A stretch of 64,000 nt of DNA from Gammaproteobacteria bacterium (lineage in GTDB: Bacteria > Pseudomonadota > Gammaproteobacteria > Steroidobacterales > Steroidobacteraceae). Below are positions 7,826 through 17,279 of the stretch, in pieces. The first letter of the stretch is position 1. Every line of letters starts with the position of its first letter. Below the pieces are notes generated by a model. It had not been told where the DNA came from and did no database searches. It saw nothing but the letters and a program-made list of their open reading frames with translations. Location of the stretch: the NCBI GenBank assembly GCA_028293765.1, contig JAQGOG010000150.1:19780-83779 (forward strand), in the 5' to 3' direction. A program made the position numbers and the translations under genes.

Positions 7826-10237
7826 TTAACCACGCATCCGACTGCCGTTGGGATCGAAAGCCGCGGCGGCCTGACGCTCGGCCTTGCGGCGCTCACCGAT
7901 GATCTCGATCTCGAAACCGACACTCGCATCGGCAAGGGCTGCCGGAATGTAGCCCAGTGCGAGCGAGCGTTGCACGCTGTGGCCGTACGCGCCGGAGGTC
8001 ACCCAGCCGACGACCTTGCCGTCGTGCCAGATGGGCTCGTCGCCGATGGCATCGGTATCCCCAGCCTCTACCGCGAATGCGGTGAGCCGTAGCGCGCCGC
8101 CTCCTTCCTTCTCTTCAATCGCAGCCGAGCGGCCGATGAAATCACCCTTGTTCAGATCGACGAAGCGTCCGAGACCCGCCTCGTACGGACCGTAGATCGG
8201 ACGGTATTCCCGTGCCCAGGTGCCGAAGCTTTTTTCGATTCGCAGGGTATTCAGGGCGCGGGCACCGAAGGGCTTCATGCCGTGCGGGCGCCCCGCCGTG
8301 ACGAGGAGGTCGTAGAGTGCACGCTGATAGTCGGTGGTCACCCAGATCTCATAGCCGAGATCGCCGGTGAAGGAGATGCGGCCGACCAGCGCGGGGACCA
8401 TGCCGATGTCCATTCGTTTGAACGCCAGGAACGGGAATGCCTCGCGCGACAAATCCTCGCGCACCAGACTCTGCAGCAGGGCGCGCGACCCTGGTCCGGC
8501 GACGGACAATCCCACATACTCCATCGCGCAGGGGCGTAACGAGACGCCGGATGGTGGCAGGTGCCGCTCGAACCAACGAAGGTAATAGGTTTCCGCGGCA
8601 TAGGTGCCGATGAGGAAGACGCGATCTCGCGCCACACGGCACATGGTGAAGTCGCCAATGAGCTTGCCTCGCCCATTCAGCATCGGGGTCAAGGCAATGC
8701 GCCCGACGTTCGGCACACGGTTCGCCATCATGCGCGACAGCCACTCCTCCGTGCCGGGTCCCGAGATCTCAAATTTTCCGTAGTTGGAGATTTCCAGTAG
8801 ACCAACTGCATCGCGCACCGTCTTGCACTCGGCCGCGACGTACGGGTGCGCGCTCGAGCGGCGAAACGTGACGTCCTCCTGTGCTTGCGCGGCGGTCGGC
8901 GCAAACCATAGCGGGTATTCCAGTCCGCAATAGTCGCCAAACACCGCGTGCTCACTTTGCAGCCGATCGTAGATCGGTGTAGTGCGTAACGGACGGGCCG
9001 CAGGAAGCTCCTCGTTGGGGAAGCGGATACGGAAGCGGCGGGAGTAATTCTCGCGCACCTTGGCGTTGGTGTAGGCGAGTGTCGTCCAGTCGCCGTAACG
9101 CGAAACGTCCATGCCCCAGACGTCAGCGCCCGGATCGCCGTCGACCATCCAATGGGACAGCGCGAGACCCACACCGCCTCCCTGGCTGAACCCTGCCATG
9201 ACGCCGCAGGCGACCCAGAAGTTGCGCAGTCCCTTCACGGGCCCCACGAGCGGATTGCCATCCGGCGCGAAGGTGAAGGGACCGTTGACGACCTTCCTGA
9301 TTCCGACCTCGCCCAGCGCCGGGAAATGTTCGAAGCCTACCTCGAGACTCGGCGCAATCCGTTCCAGGTCGTTCGGCAGCAGATTCTGCCCAAAATCCCA
9401 GGGCGTGGAGACCTCGGACCAGGGCACGCCGGCACGCTCGTAAGTGCCCATGAGCATGCCGCCCCGCTCTTCGCGTAGATAGATCTCGCCCTCGAAGTCG
9501 ATGCAATGAAGCTGCTCTTTCTGAGCTTTCAGCGCGGGAATTTCCTCCGTGATGAGGTACTGATGCTCCATGGCCAGGACCGGCAACTCGAGGCCCACCA
9601 TTCGACCGACTTCGCGCGCCCACAGGCCGCCCGCATTCACGACATGCTCGGCGTGCACGTTGCCGTGATCGGTGATGACATCCCATGATCCATCACTGCG
9701 CGGTTTGAGGTCGACGACGCGCGTATGCCGCACGATCTCGGCACCGCCGATCTGCGCCGATTTCGCGTAGGCGTGGGTGACGCCGTATGGATCGACGTGG
9801 CCCTCGATAGGATCGAACATGGCGCCGACAAAGTGTTTCTTCTCCATCAGCGGAAACAGCTTCGCCGCTTCCTCGACCGAGATGATCTCGAGGTCCATGC
9901 CGAGATAGCGGCCGCGCGCTTGCGCCATCCTCAGCCAGTCGAGCCGCTCACGAGTGCCGGCTAGCATGATGCCTCCCGTGATGTGCACTCCGCAGGACTG
10001 CCCTGAGATCCGCTCGATCTCCTCGTACAACTTGATCGTGTACTGCTGCAGTTTGGCGATGTTGGGGTCACCATTGACGGTGTGCATGCCTCCGGCAGCG
10101 TGCCAGGTGGAACCCGAAGTCAACTCCTCGCGCTCGATCAACAGCACGTCACTCCAACCGGCCTTCGTCAGGTGATAAAGAACACTGGCGCCCACGACTC
10201 CGCCGCCAATCACCACGACTCGCGCAGCGCTCTTCAT
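7826..10237 (-). CDS. FAD-dependent dimethylglycine/sarcosine dehydrogenase
   Basis: An 803-residue two-domain N-demethylase. The N-terminal DAO-type FAD domain has the dinucleotide motif VIGGGVVGASV (residues 9-19) and His46 in STWHAAGG, the position that carries covalent FAD in dimethylglycine and sarcosine dehydrogenases. The C-terminal half (from about residue 430) is a GcvT-like tetrahydrofolate-binding region (FRRSSAHPYVAAECKTVRDA; GDLGYEIWV). It oxidatively removes a methyl group, passing the one-carbon unit to folate. It lies between a LysR gene (36 bases upstream) and BHMT (24 bases downstream). Dimethylglycine as substrate is inferred from this context; sarcosine is possible. Confidence 0.88.
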   Translation of the reverse strand: MKSAARVVVIGGGVVGASVLYHLTKAGWSDVLLIEREELTSGSTWHAAGGMHTVNGDPNIAKLQQYTIKLYEEIERISGQSCGVHITGGIMLAGTRERLDWLRMAQARGRYLGMDLEIISVEEAAKLFPLMEKKHFVGAMFDPIEGHVDPYGVTHAYAKSAQIGGAEIVRHTRVVDLKPRSDGSWDVITDHGNVHAEHVVNAGGLWAREVGRMVGLELPVLAMEHQYLITEEIPALKAQKEQLHCIDFEGEIYLREERGGMLMGTYERAGVPWSEVSTPWDFGQNLLPNDLERIAPSLEVGFEHFPALGEVGIRKVVNGPFTFAPDGNPLVGPVKGLRNFWVACGVMAGFSQGGGVGLALSHWMVDGDPGADVWGMDVSRYGDWTTLAYTNAKVRENYSRRFRIRFPNEELPAARPLRTTPIYDRLQSEHAVFGDYCGLEYPLWFAPTAAQAQEDVTFRRSSAHPYVAAECKTVRDAVGLLEISNYGKFEISGPGTEEWLSRMMANRVPNVGRIALTPMLNGRGKLIGDFTMCRVARDRVFLIGTYAAETYYLRWFERHLPPSGVSLRPCAMEYVGLSVAGPGSRALLQSLVREDLSREAFPFLAFKRMDIGMVPALVGRISFTGDLGYEIWVTTDYQRALYDLLVTAGRPHGMKPFGARALNTLRIEKSFGTWAREYRPIYGPYEAGLGRFVDLNKGDFIGRSAAIEEKEGGGALRLTAFAVEAGDTDAIGDEPIWHDGKVVGWVTSGAYGHSVQRSLALGYIPAALADASVGFEIEIIGERRKAERQAAAAFDPNGSRMRG

Positions 10238-10273
10238 GGCTTCTTCTCCGGACCGCGGCAGCCGCCCGACGCT

Positions 10274-11242
10274 TCACTCATTGGATACGGCCAGCTGTAG
10301 GGGCGAGCCGGGAACAGCGGAGCGAGTGCTGCCAAACCGCTCGATCAGCCAGGAACGAAACAGGGCAATGGCGGTGTCGCTCAGTCCTTCCGGATGCGTG
10401 ATCAGATAGTAGCCATAGCCATCGTCGAGCGTGACCTCGAACGGTTTCACGAGCCGGCCAGCGCGGATCTCATCGCCAAACAGGTTGGTATCGACCAGGG
10501 CGATCCCCTGGCCGCTGAGCGCGTATTGCACCGCGAGCACCGCCGTGTCGAACACCAGGCCGCGCTCGATGTGCACGGAGCCGAGCCCCGCCTGGCGCAT
10601 GAACTCCGACCAGACGTGATGTCGCGGCAGGTCGGCAATGCGGACATGAACGATCTCATTCGCCTCGATGAAGGCGCCGAGATCCTTGCCCTGGTGAAGG
10701 GCCGCGATGTTGGGGTGACACAGGATACTCAAGCGCACCGGCCACAATAGATCCGTAACGAGATCCGTCACGGTAGGCTTGGAGTACACGACCGCCACGT
10801 CGACATCGCCAAGCGGCGGTCCGACGCCGTATGGGCTGATGAGGTCGATGTCCACTTCGGTGCTCGCCCCCCGGAAGTCGCGCAGGATCGGCACCGCGAG
10901 CTGCACCGCGAAACTCGGCGGCATCTGCACTCGCAGGGTACGTTGGGTCGGCGCCCCATCGTTGCGAATGTCATCGAGCGCATACTCCAGCCGGTCGAAG
11001 GACTTCACGACGGCCGGTAGTAAGTGTTGGCCGGCCTTCGTCAGCATCAGAGCGTGCGGCTTCCGATCGAAAAGCTGCACGCCGGTGAGGCGTTCGAGTG
11101 CGATGACATGCCGGGACAGCGCGCTCTGCGAGATCAGCAGTGCGTTGGCCGCCGCAGTGAAGCTGCCGTGTTTTGCCACGCCCTCAAAGGCGCGCAATGC
11201 ATTCAAGGGCAGCCAGCGTCGATCGATCGTCTTCTTACCCAT
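10274..11242 (-). CDS. LysR-family regulator (GcvA-like) of the methyl-catabolic operon
   Basis: A 322-residue LysR regulator with the GcvA-type N-terminus (RRWLPLNALRAFEGVAKHGSF), a helix-turn-helix (NALLISQSALSRHVIALE) and a C-terminal effector domain. It is the first gene of a minus-strand set LysR-dimethylglycine dehydrogenase-BHMT and is divergent from the aldehyde dehydrogenase at 11438. It could thus control both arms across the 195-base spacer. Many regulators of this subgroup respond to glycine or amine metabolites; here a betaine-pathway intermediate is a reasonable inference, not proven. Confidence 0.93.
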   Translation of the reverse strand: MGKKTIDRRWLPLNALRAFEGVAKHGSFTAAANALLISQSALSRHVIALERLTGVQLFDRKPHALMLTKAGQHLLPAVVKSFDRLEYALDDIRNDGAPTQRTLRVQMPPSFAVQLAVPILRDFRGASTEVDIDLISPYGVGPPLGDVDVAVVYSKPTVTDLVTDLLWPVRLSILCHPNIAALHQGKDLGAFIEANEIVHVRIADLPRHHVWSEFMRQAGLGSVHIERGLVFDTAVLAVQYALSGQGIALVDTNLFGDEIRAGRLVKPFEVTLDDGYGYYLITHPEGLSDTAIALFRSWLIERFGSTRSAVPGSPLQLAVSNE

Positions 11243-11437
11243 AGACAGGTTCCTGGAGCCGCGCGCGGTGACCTCGCTTGTCGATACTAGACCCTAGCCT
11301 CACGCCAAGGCGACCCCCGATTCCAATGCCTTTTTTCGATGTAGCTAATCAATTTCTCGGCTTGGACGCCGCGGTCGATTATGAAACCCTGACAGGCGCC
11401 GCATGCAGACCGATTCTTCCCCCGAGCGCCAAGCCTC

Positions 11438-12943
11438 ATGCCTACCCCTAGTACCGGTCGCTCTCGTCAGGATTGGGAGCAGCTCGCCGCGACTGTGCGG
11501 CATGAGGGTCGCGCTTTCATCGGCGGTAGGCTCGTTGCCCCCCTTGCGGGCCGCACGTTCGAGGACGTAAGCCCGATAGACGGCCGCGTCGTGACCGAAG
11601 TAGCCAGATGCGACCCGACCGATGTCGACGCGGCGGTACAAGCGGCGCGAGCGGCCTTCGACGCCGGCAGCTGGCGGCATACCGATCCGAAGACTCGCAA
11701 GGACGTCCTGCATCGCTTCGCTCAGCTCATCCGGGACGATACCGACCGGCTGGCGTTGCTGGAGACCCTGGACGTGGGCAAGCCCATCGTCGACTCCGTG
11801 AACGTCGATGTGCCCTTCGCGGCGGACTGCATCGCTTATTACGCGGAGTACGCCGACAAACTGTACGACGAGGTGGCGCCCACCGCACCCCATGAGCTTG
11901 CATTGGTCCGGCGCGAGCCGCTTGGCGTGGTCGCTGCCATCGTGCCGTGGAACTACCCGCTGATCATCAGCGCATGGAAGCTGGCGCCGGCCCTGCTTGC
12001 GGGCAACTCGGTCGTCTTGAAACCCGCCGAACAGTCCCCGCTCAGCGCGATCCGCCTGGGAGAGCTGGGTAGCGAGGCCGGACTCCCGCCCGGCGTGCTG
12101 AACATCGTACCCGGCTTCGGTGAGGAGGCAGGCAAGGCCCTCGCGCTGCACGACGACGTCGACATGGTGAGCTTCACGGGCTCGACGGAGGTAGGCAAGT
12201 TGATGCTGCGCTACGCCGGCGACTCCAATCTCAAGCGGGTCGCCCTCGAATGCGGCGGCAAGAGCCCGCACGTCGTCATGGCAGATGCGGATATCGAGTC
12301 CGCCGCGGCCGGCATTGCCTGGGGTATCTACTACAACCAGGGCGAGACCTGCCACGCCGGATCGCGCGTGATCGTTCACGCCAGTATCAAGGATGCCCTC
12401 GTTGCTGCCATCGCCCGTATCGCCGCCACAATTACCCTCGGGCATCCTCTTGATCCGGGAACACGGATGGGCGCGCTCATCGACGCCGGTCACATGACAC
12501 GCGTATTGGGATATATCGACAGCGGAGTTTCCGAAGGCGCACGGATCGCGCTCGGAGGCCGACGCGCGCACGAAGAATTCGGGGGCTACTACGTCGAGGC
12601 GACTATCCTCGATGACGTAAGTCCCCACATGCGGGTCGCGCGCGAGGAAATCTTCGGCCCGGTACTGACGGTCATGACCTTCCTCGAGGAGCGGGAGGCG
12701 GTGCAGCTCGCCAACGATTCGAATTACGGACTTGCCGCCGCGGTGTGGACCGCTGACATGAATGTAGCGCACCGCCTCTCCGCGGCGCTTCGCGCGGGTA
12801 CGGTCTGGGTCAACACCTTCGACCGCTCCTCTCTCGCTACACCGTTCGGCGGCTTCAAGCAATCCGGCTTCGGACGCGACCGGTCCCACCACGCGATCGA
12901 CAAATACTCCGATCTGAAGACCATCTGGACGGCCTACCGATGA
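11438..12943 (+). CDS. NAD(P)-dependent aldehyde dehydrogenase (betaine-aldehyde type)
   Basis: A 501-residue aldehyde dehydrogenase with an intact active site: Asn172 (PWNYPL), the general base Glu271 (LECGGKSP), the nucleophile Cys305 (NQGETCHAGSR) and the cofactor loop FTGSTEVG. Length and motifs fit the ALDH8/9/27 group that includes betaine-aldehyde and gamma-glutamyl-aminobutyraldehyde dehydrogenases. It is divergent from the LysR-dimethylglycine dehydrogenase-BHMT operon and is followed 21 bases later by an enolase-superfamily gene. In this setting oxidation of betaine aldehyde to glycine betaine is the most economical assignment, but an aminoaldehyde from another compound is equally allowed by sequence. 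Confidence 0.93.
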   Translation: MPTPSTGRSRQDWEQLAATVRHEGRAFIGGRLVAPLAGRTFEDVSPIDGRVVTEVARCDPTDVDAAVQAARAAFDAGSWRHTDPKTRKDVLHRFAQLIRDDTDRLALLETLDVGKPIVDSVNVDVPFAADCIAYYAEYADKLYDEVAPTAPHELALVRREPLGVVAAIVPWNYPLIISAWKLAPALLAGNSVVLKPAEQSPLSAIRLGELGSEAGLPPGVLNIVPGFGEEAGKALALHDDVDMVSFTGSTEVGKLMLRYAGDSNLKRVALECGGKSPHVVMADADIESAAAGIAWGIYYNQGETCHAGSRVIVHASIKDALVAAIARIAATITLGHPLDPGTRMGALIDAGHMTRVLGYIDSGVSEGARIALGGRRAHEEFGGYYVEATILDDVSPHMRVAREEIFGPVLTVMTFLEEREAVQLANDSNYGLAAAVWTADMNVAHRLSAALRAGTVWVNTFDRSSLATPFGGFKQSGFGRDRSHHAIDKYSDLKTIWTAYR

Positions 12944-12964
12944 GCGCACGCTTGCGAGGAACCC

Positions 12965-14092
12965 ATGTCGCCCGCCCGTGAACACCGCATTGCCGCGATC
13001 GGGATCACCCACCACCGGTTGCCGCTGGAGCCGGCGTTCCACGCGAGCTGGGATACCAAGCCGCGAGTGCACTTCGATGCGACGGTCGTGCGGGTCACGA
13101 CGGACACGGGGCTCGTCGGCTACGGTTCGGGCGATCGAATGCTCGGCTTCGAGGGCCACGAGAAACTCTTCATCGGGCACGATCCGCTGGCGCTCGAGCG
13201 GCACTATCGCGTGCTGTCGCACATCGATTTTCACTACGGCCGCTGCTGGCCGCTGGATCTGGCGTTGTGGGATCTCGCCGGCAAGATCATGGGGCAGCCT
13301 TGCTGGAAGCTGCTCGGCGGATTGTCGAACCGCATACGCGCTTACGCATCCTCGGGCACCTTGCGCGATCCGGGTGCCATGGCCGAAAGCGCCGAAAGCT
13401 ATCTCGAACAGGGGTTCCCGGCTCTGAAATTGCGCTTTCACCGGAGCGACTGGCACGACGATGTCAGGGCGCTCGAGGCCGTGCGCGCGCGGGTTGGGCA
13501 GAAGCTCGAGCTGCTCGTCGATTGCAACCAGGGCTGGCGCCTGCCGTGGGATACGGAATCCTCATGGAGTCTCAAGGATGCGCTCGCGGTCGCCCGGGAG
13601 CTCGAGCGTCTGGGTGTGTACTGGATGGAGGAGCCGTTGCATCGGGGTGACCATGCCGGAATGCGGGCGTTGCGTGAGGCGACCGATGTCCGGATCGCCG
13701 CCGGTGAGATGACACGCCAACTCCATGAATTGCGGGACCTCATAACGGGCGGCTGCGTCGATGTTCTGCAGCCCGATGTGGCGCTCGTTGGCGGCATTAC
13801 GGGTCTGCGGCGCATTGCGATCATGGCGCAGGAACACAACCTCATCTTCACACCCCATACCTGGACGAACGGCATGGGCGTCACGGCCAACGCGCACCTG
13901 GTCGCCGGGATGGTCGACGCGCCGTTCCTCGAGTTTCCCTACGATCCGCCGGAGTGGGCCTTGAGTCGCCGGGACTTCATGATGGCGGAGCCGCTCCGAG
14001 CCGATCGCGACGGCTGGCTGAACCTGAGCTCCAAGCCCGGGATGGGCTACGCCCTCGATGAGGCCGCACTGGCCGCGACGCTTTTGCCCTGA
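12965..14092 (+). CDS. Mandelate racemase/enolase-superfamily enzyme
   Basis: A 375-residue member of the enolase superfamily with all three metal ligands (Asp186 in LLVDCNQ, Glu222/223 in MEEP, Glu248 in AAGE) and the Asp271-His298 pair (LQPDVALVGG; FTPHTW) that marks the mandelate-racemase subgroup. The usual Lys-x-Lys base is Lys155-Leu-Arg157, so the second lysine is an arginine. The fold therefore supports dehydration or racemisation of an alpha-hydroxy or acid-sugar type carboxylate, but the substrate is unknown. It is co-directional with the aldehyde dehydrogenase and probably in its operon. Some family members epimerise betaines of hydroxyproline; those use different catalytic lysines, so I do not assign that function. 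Confidence 0.9.
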   Translation: MSPAREHRIAAIGITHHRLPLEPAFHASWDTKPRVHFDATVVRVTTDTGLVGYGSGDRMLGFEGHEKLFIGHDPLALERHYRVLSHIDFHYGRCWPLDLALWDLAGKIMGQPCWKLLGGLSNRIRAYASSGTLRDPGAMAESAESYLEQGFPALKLRFHRSDWHDDVRALEAVRARVGQKLELLVDCNQGWRLPWDTESSWSLKDALAVARELERLGVYWMEEPLHRGDHAGMRALREATDVRIAAGEMTRQLHELRDLITGGCVDVLQPDVALVGGITGLRRIAIMAQEHNLIFTPHTWTNGMGVTANAHLVAGMVDAPFLEFPYDPPEWALSRRDFMMAEPLRADRDGWLNLSSKPGMGYALDEAALAATLLP

Positions 14093-14125
14093 TCCTCCTT
14101 TCGTAGGGGCTCACAGCGGCTGAGG

Positions 14126-15478
14126 TCAGCTGCCGGCAGGCGCCACTGCTGGCGCTCTGTCGCTCAGGAACGGGATGGCCGCCAGAGCAACGAGCGCAGC
14201 AAGCATGACATACCATGCGGGAGCAAATACCGAACCACCCGGCCGCCGCGTGAACCACGTGAGGATCATGGGCGCGAATCCGCCGAATATCGTGAACGCG
14301 CCGTTGTAAACGAGCGACGTCCCGGTCGAACGGACGCCGGTGGGAAAGATCTCGGCCAACCCGGCCGGCGCAACGCCGACGAAGCTGGCCACCAGCACGC
14401 AGAAGGCGGTCATGACGCCTATCAGGACCCCAGTGCTCGGAAAGGCCCGTAACAACATGAACAGCGGCAGGACGCACACCAACAGCGCCAGGGCGCTGAG
14501 CGTCAGCAGCCTGCGCCTGCCGATTCGATCGGACGCCGCGCCGAATGCAACACAGCCAGCGACGAACGCAACGTTGGCGACGAGAGATGCACCGAACGCC
14601 TGGCGTGCAGTGAAGCCAAACGTAATCTGCACGTAAACCGGCACGTAAACGATCAGAACGTAGACCGCAACGGCCCACAGAACGGCGACGCCAAAACCGA
14701 CTAGCAGCTCGCGGCGGTGGTTCGTGAACGTCTCAAGCAATGGCGACTTCCTGGTCGGGCTGTCCCGGCGGCGTCGCTCGACCTCGGCTTCGAAACTCTG
14801 CGTCTCGTGTAGCGTCCGGCGCAGAAACAAACCCGCCGGCAGGATGAGGAGCCCGAAAAGGAAGGGAATCCGCCAGCCCCACGCCTCGACCGAGCTGGGC
14901 GGCAAAAACGTCGTGACCGAAAAAGCGGCCAAGGCGCCTAGAATGTTCGACATTCCCATGCTCGCCTCGAGCCACGACGTCACCACACCGCGGTGTTGCG
15001 GAGCTGCGTTTTCCAGGAGGAAGGCCGTCGCTCCCCCTACTTCGCCGCCGGCCGAAAAACCCTGTAGTACGCGGCCGAACAGCAGCAGCAACGGAGCCCC
15101 GATACCGATCGTCGCGTAGGCGGGAGCGAGAGCGATCGTGCCGGTTCCCGCCGCCATGAGCAGGATGGTCAATGTGAGAGCCGCCTTCCTCCCGGCCCGA
15201 TCGCCGTAGTTCCCGATGAGGACCGCGCCGATCGGCCGAACGACGAACCCGAGCCCGAAAGCCAGAAACGCCTTGAGCAGATTGAGCGACTGATCCTCGC
15301 CCGGGAAGAAATTTCTGGCGACATACGCGGCGAACAGCGCGTACACAGTGAAGTCGTACCATTCGAGCATGTTGCCGACGGACGCTGCAACGATAGCGCG
15401 GGTCTTTCCCGCCAGCATCGCCGTAGGCGCCCCCTCGAGCGCTGCAGGCGCCGTTAGAGACTCTTCGCGCAGCGTCAC
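14126..15478 (-). CDS. MFS transporter of the metabolite:H+ symporter (MHS) family
   Basis: A 450-residue, 12-helix transporter with the MHS hallmarks: the helix-1 motif SVGNMLEWYDFTVYALFA, FVVRPIGAVLIGNYGDRAGR between helices 2 and 3, and RVLQGFSAGGEVGGA in helix 4. The family imports organic acids and zwitterions such as citrate, shikimate, alpha-ketoglutarate or proline/betaine. The start is a GTG at 15478. It is the last gene of the minus-strand run from the TonB receptor, 27 bases after the desaturase gene, so it is the likely inner-membrane importer of that run. A betaine-like substrate is inference from context. Confidence 0.9.
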   Translation of the reverse strand: MTLREESLTAPAALEGAPTAMLAGKTRAIVAASVGNMLEWYDFTVYALFAAYVARNFFPGEDQSLNLLKAFLAFGLGFVVRPIGAVLIGNYGDRAGRKAALTLTILLMAAGTGTIALAPAYATIGIGAPLLLLFGRVLQGFSAGGEVGGATAFLLENAAPQHRGVVTSWLEASMGMSNILGALAAFSVTTFLPPSSVEAWGWRIPFLFGLLILPAGLFLRRTLHETQSFEAEVERRRRDSPTRKSPLLETFTNHRRELLVGFGVAVLWAVAVYVLIVYVPVYVQITFGFTARQAFGASLVANVAFVAGCVAFGAASDRIGRRRLLTLSALALLVCVLPLFMLLRAFPSTGVLIGVMTAFCVLVASFVGVAPAGLAEIFPTGVRSTGTSLVYNGAFTIFGGFAPMILTWFTRRPGGSVFAPAWYVMLAALVALAAIPFLSDRAPAVAPAGS

Positions 15479-15505
15479 CGCCTGGCGCCCGAAGGGTCGT
15501 ACGAG

Positions 15506-16408
15506 CTAGAGCGTCGGATGCACGGGACTGAAGACAGGGACCAGAAAGTAGTCTCTGGCCAATACGCCATAGCCGGGAAACACGAAGTGACCGTTGCCTT
15601 CGAGCAGCTCATGTTTGTTCTCGCGGTAATAGCGGGGAATGTCGTACCAAGGCATGGCCGGCTGCAAGTGGTGCGCGACGTGCAAGTTGTTATACAAGAA
15701 CAACAGTCCGAAGACCGCGTTTGATTCGACCGATGCCGTGCGCTGCGGGTGGACCGGCGCCGCGCGATGCTCGGTGAATGCCCGCAACAGTCCGAGGCTC
15801 ATGCCCGGGTACGCGACCAGCAGGACGTATTGCCACCACGGGAATGCACAAACACCCGCGATGAACCAGAAGAGCCCGCCAACAGCCACGACATGCACGC
15901 CCCAATGCGGCAGATGGCTGCGATCACCGTTCCAGGCCCGGACAAACTCCCGGATCGCTAGAATCCGTAGCCGCAGCAGCGGCCCGAGCACGAGACGGCC
16001 GACGAGCGTCTGGTTGAATATCAGCACACGACGTTGGAAGGCGCCCATCCGCGCCCAGTCGGCCTGCCTGACGTAATAGGATTCGGTGTCGACCCCCGGG
16101 ACCGTGAGATCAGGGTCGCGGTGGTGCGTGCGGTGGCTCTTGCGATACAGCGGAAACGGAAACCACAGTCCCAGCGGCGGAAACACGACCGCGAAGCTCA
16201 GCCAGCGCGGCACCCCTCTAAACGAGTGGATGGCCTCGTGTTGCAGCGAAAAATGCCACGCGGTCAGGTACGCGCCAACTACCAGGATCACCCACCACGG
16301 CAGCAGTGCGTGATACCACACCAGCGCGAACCAGGCCGAATAGAGGACGATCGCCACGAGCCACGTGGGTCCGTCGACCTGCCGAAATTTCCGTGCCAGG
16401 GATTCCAT
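15506..16408 (-). CDS. Membrane fatty-acid desaturase-family protein
   Basis: A 300-residue di-iron membrane protein with the three histidine boxes: HEAIH (57-61), HRTHH (92-96) and NNLHVAHH near residue 238. Four or more hydrophobic segments surround them. The start chosen is the ATG at 16408, preceded by a purine-rich GGGCGGGGG. A longer frame to 16480 would overlap the neighbouring gene by 59 bases. It lies 13 bases after the PhnD-like gene. By family it desaturates or hydroxylates an acyl chain or other lipid. In an operon with a sulfatase, hydrolase and lyase it may instead modify a catabolic substrate; nothing in the sequence decides this. Confidence 0.88.
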   Translation of the reverse strand: MESLARKFRQVDGPTWLVAIVLYSAWFALVWYHALLPWWVILVVGAYLTAWHFSLQHEAIHSFRGVPRWLSFAVVFPPLGLWFPFPLYRKSHRTHHRDPDLTVPGVDTESYYVRQADWARMGAFQRRVLIFNQTLVGRLVLGPLLRLRILAIREFVRAWNGDRSHLPHWGVHVVAVGGLFWFIAGVCAFPWWQYVLLVAYPGMSLGLLRAFTEHRAAPVHPQRTASVESNAVFGLLFLYNNLHVAHHLQPAMPWYDIPRYYRENKHELLEGNGHFVFPGYGVLARDYFLVPVFSPVHPTL

Positions 16409-16421
16409 GGGGCCCCCGCCC

Positions 16422-17279
16422 TCAGACCGGTGAAAGACCGGGCGAAAGAGCGGCGAATACGGGATGCGCGACGGCGGCAAACGGGCGTTCGCGCCAGTAG
16501 GCGGTTACCGCATCGAAGCGCTCCCGCAGGAGGCCATAGGATGCCGGATCGGGGCGCACGAACCGTTCCAGTTCCAGACTCTGCAACAGGGGTTTCATGG
16601 AGAGGTTGTTATGCGCTTCCAAGAACGTTGTTTCAAGGGAGTGCGGCCCGGGCCGGGTTGCCACGATGGGCGGAATCGCCGTCGGGGCGGTTTGAGCGAC
16701 CACACGCACTCGGGACGTCAACTCCGGGCGGTACTTGCGGAGCAGGCGCAAGGCGAAGGAATCTATCGGCGCCACGTCTGCCAAGCCATCGGCTACGGCA
16801 GTCAGCGCTCGTAACGGTGTGACCTGCGGAGCGATCACCTCCTTGTAGAGCGGCCGCTGCGCCGCCGCCCGCAGAGAGGAAGCCTCCATCAAGTAATACA
16901 GGGCTGCGACGCAGCCGGATTGGGAATCGGGCGTCGTGAATGCCATCCGGCCGCCAAACGTCTCCTCCAGCACCTGAAAGCTGCTATCCGCGCGGACGAC
17001 GAACTCGCTCCAGTAGCGCGGCTGGCCGCCGAATTCGGGCGGCGCCGGCACGGGTGCCGCTATGAGCGCCGGCCGGGGCTCGGAGCGTGCAAACGGCAAT
17101 CCGCACATGAAAACCGCGCCCAGGTCCTGTCTGCGCCACAGCTCGCCGATAGGCATCGGTTCGGGATGATCGACGACGGTCAGGGCCATCGCCGCCTGCG
17201 CCGCGGCAGCATCCAGCAGCTGCCGCCAAAGCTCGGCGACGGCTGGCGTGACGCAGTACATGCGGGCGTTCGCGATCAT
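16422..17279 (-). CDS. PhnD/SsuA-type periplasmic-binding-protein fold, without export signal
   Basis: A 285-residue protein of the phosphate/phosphonate-binding (PhnD-like) fold: a central RMAFTTPDSQSGCVAALYYL segment matches the usual ligand-loop region, followed by ADGLADVAPIDSFALRLL. Solute-binding proteins normally carry a signal peptide, but this one begins MIANARMYCVT with no hydrophobic leader, and no ABC permease or ATPase is adjacent. Its start overlaps the stop of the upstream lyase homologue by four bases (ATGA), so the two are translationally coupled. It may act as a cytoplasmic sensor or binding partner. The ligand is unknown. Confidence 0.8.
   Translation of the reverse strand: MIANARMYCVTPAVAELWRQLLDAAAAQAAMALTVVDHPEPMPIGELWRRQDLGAVFMCGLPFARSEPRPALIAAPVPAPPEFGGQPRYWSEFVVRADSSFQVLEETFGGRMAFTTPDSQSGCVAALYYLMEASSLRAAAQRPLYKEVIAPQVTPLRALTAVADGLADVAPIDSFALRLLRKYRPELTSRVRVVAQTAPTAIPPIVATRPGPHSLETTFLEAHNNLSMKPLLQSLELERFVRPDPASYGLLRERFDAVTAYWRERPFAAVAHPVFAALSPGLSPV

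Noticed and set aside
11345..13456. A 703-codon minus-strand open frame opposite the aldehyde dehydrogenase and enolase-type genes
   Set aside because: It is fully antisense to two well-supported enzymes, is arginine/glycine-rich with no recognisable domain, and is explained by the high GC content of the coding strand.
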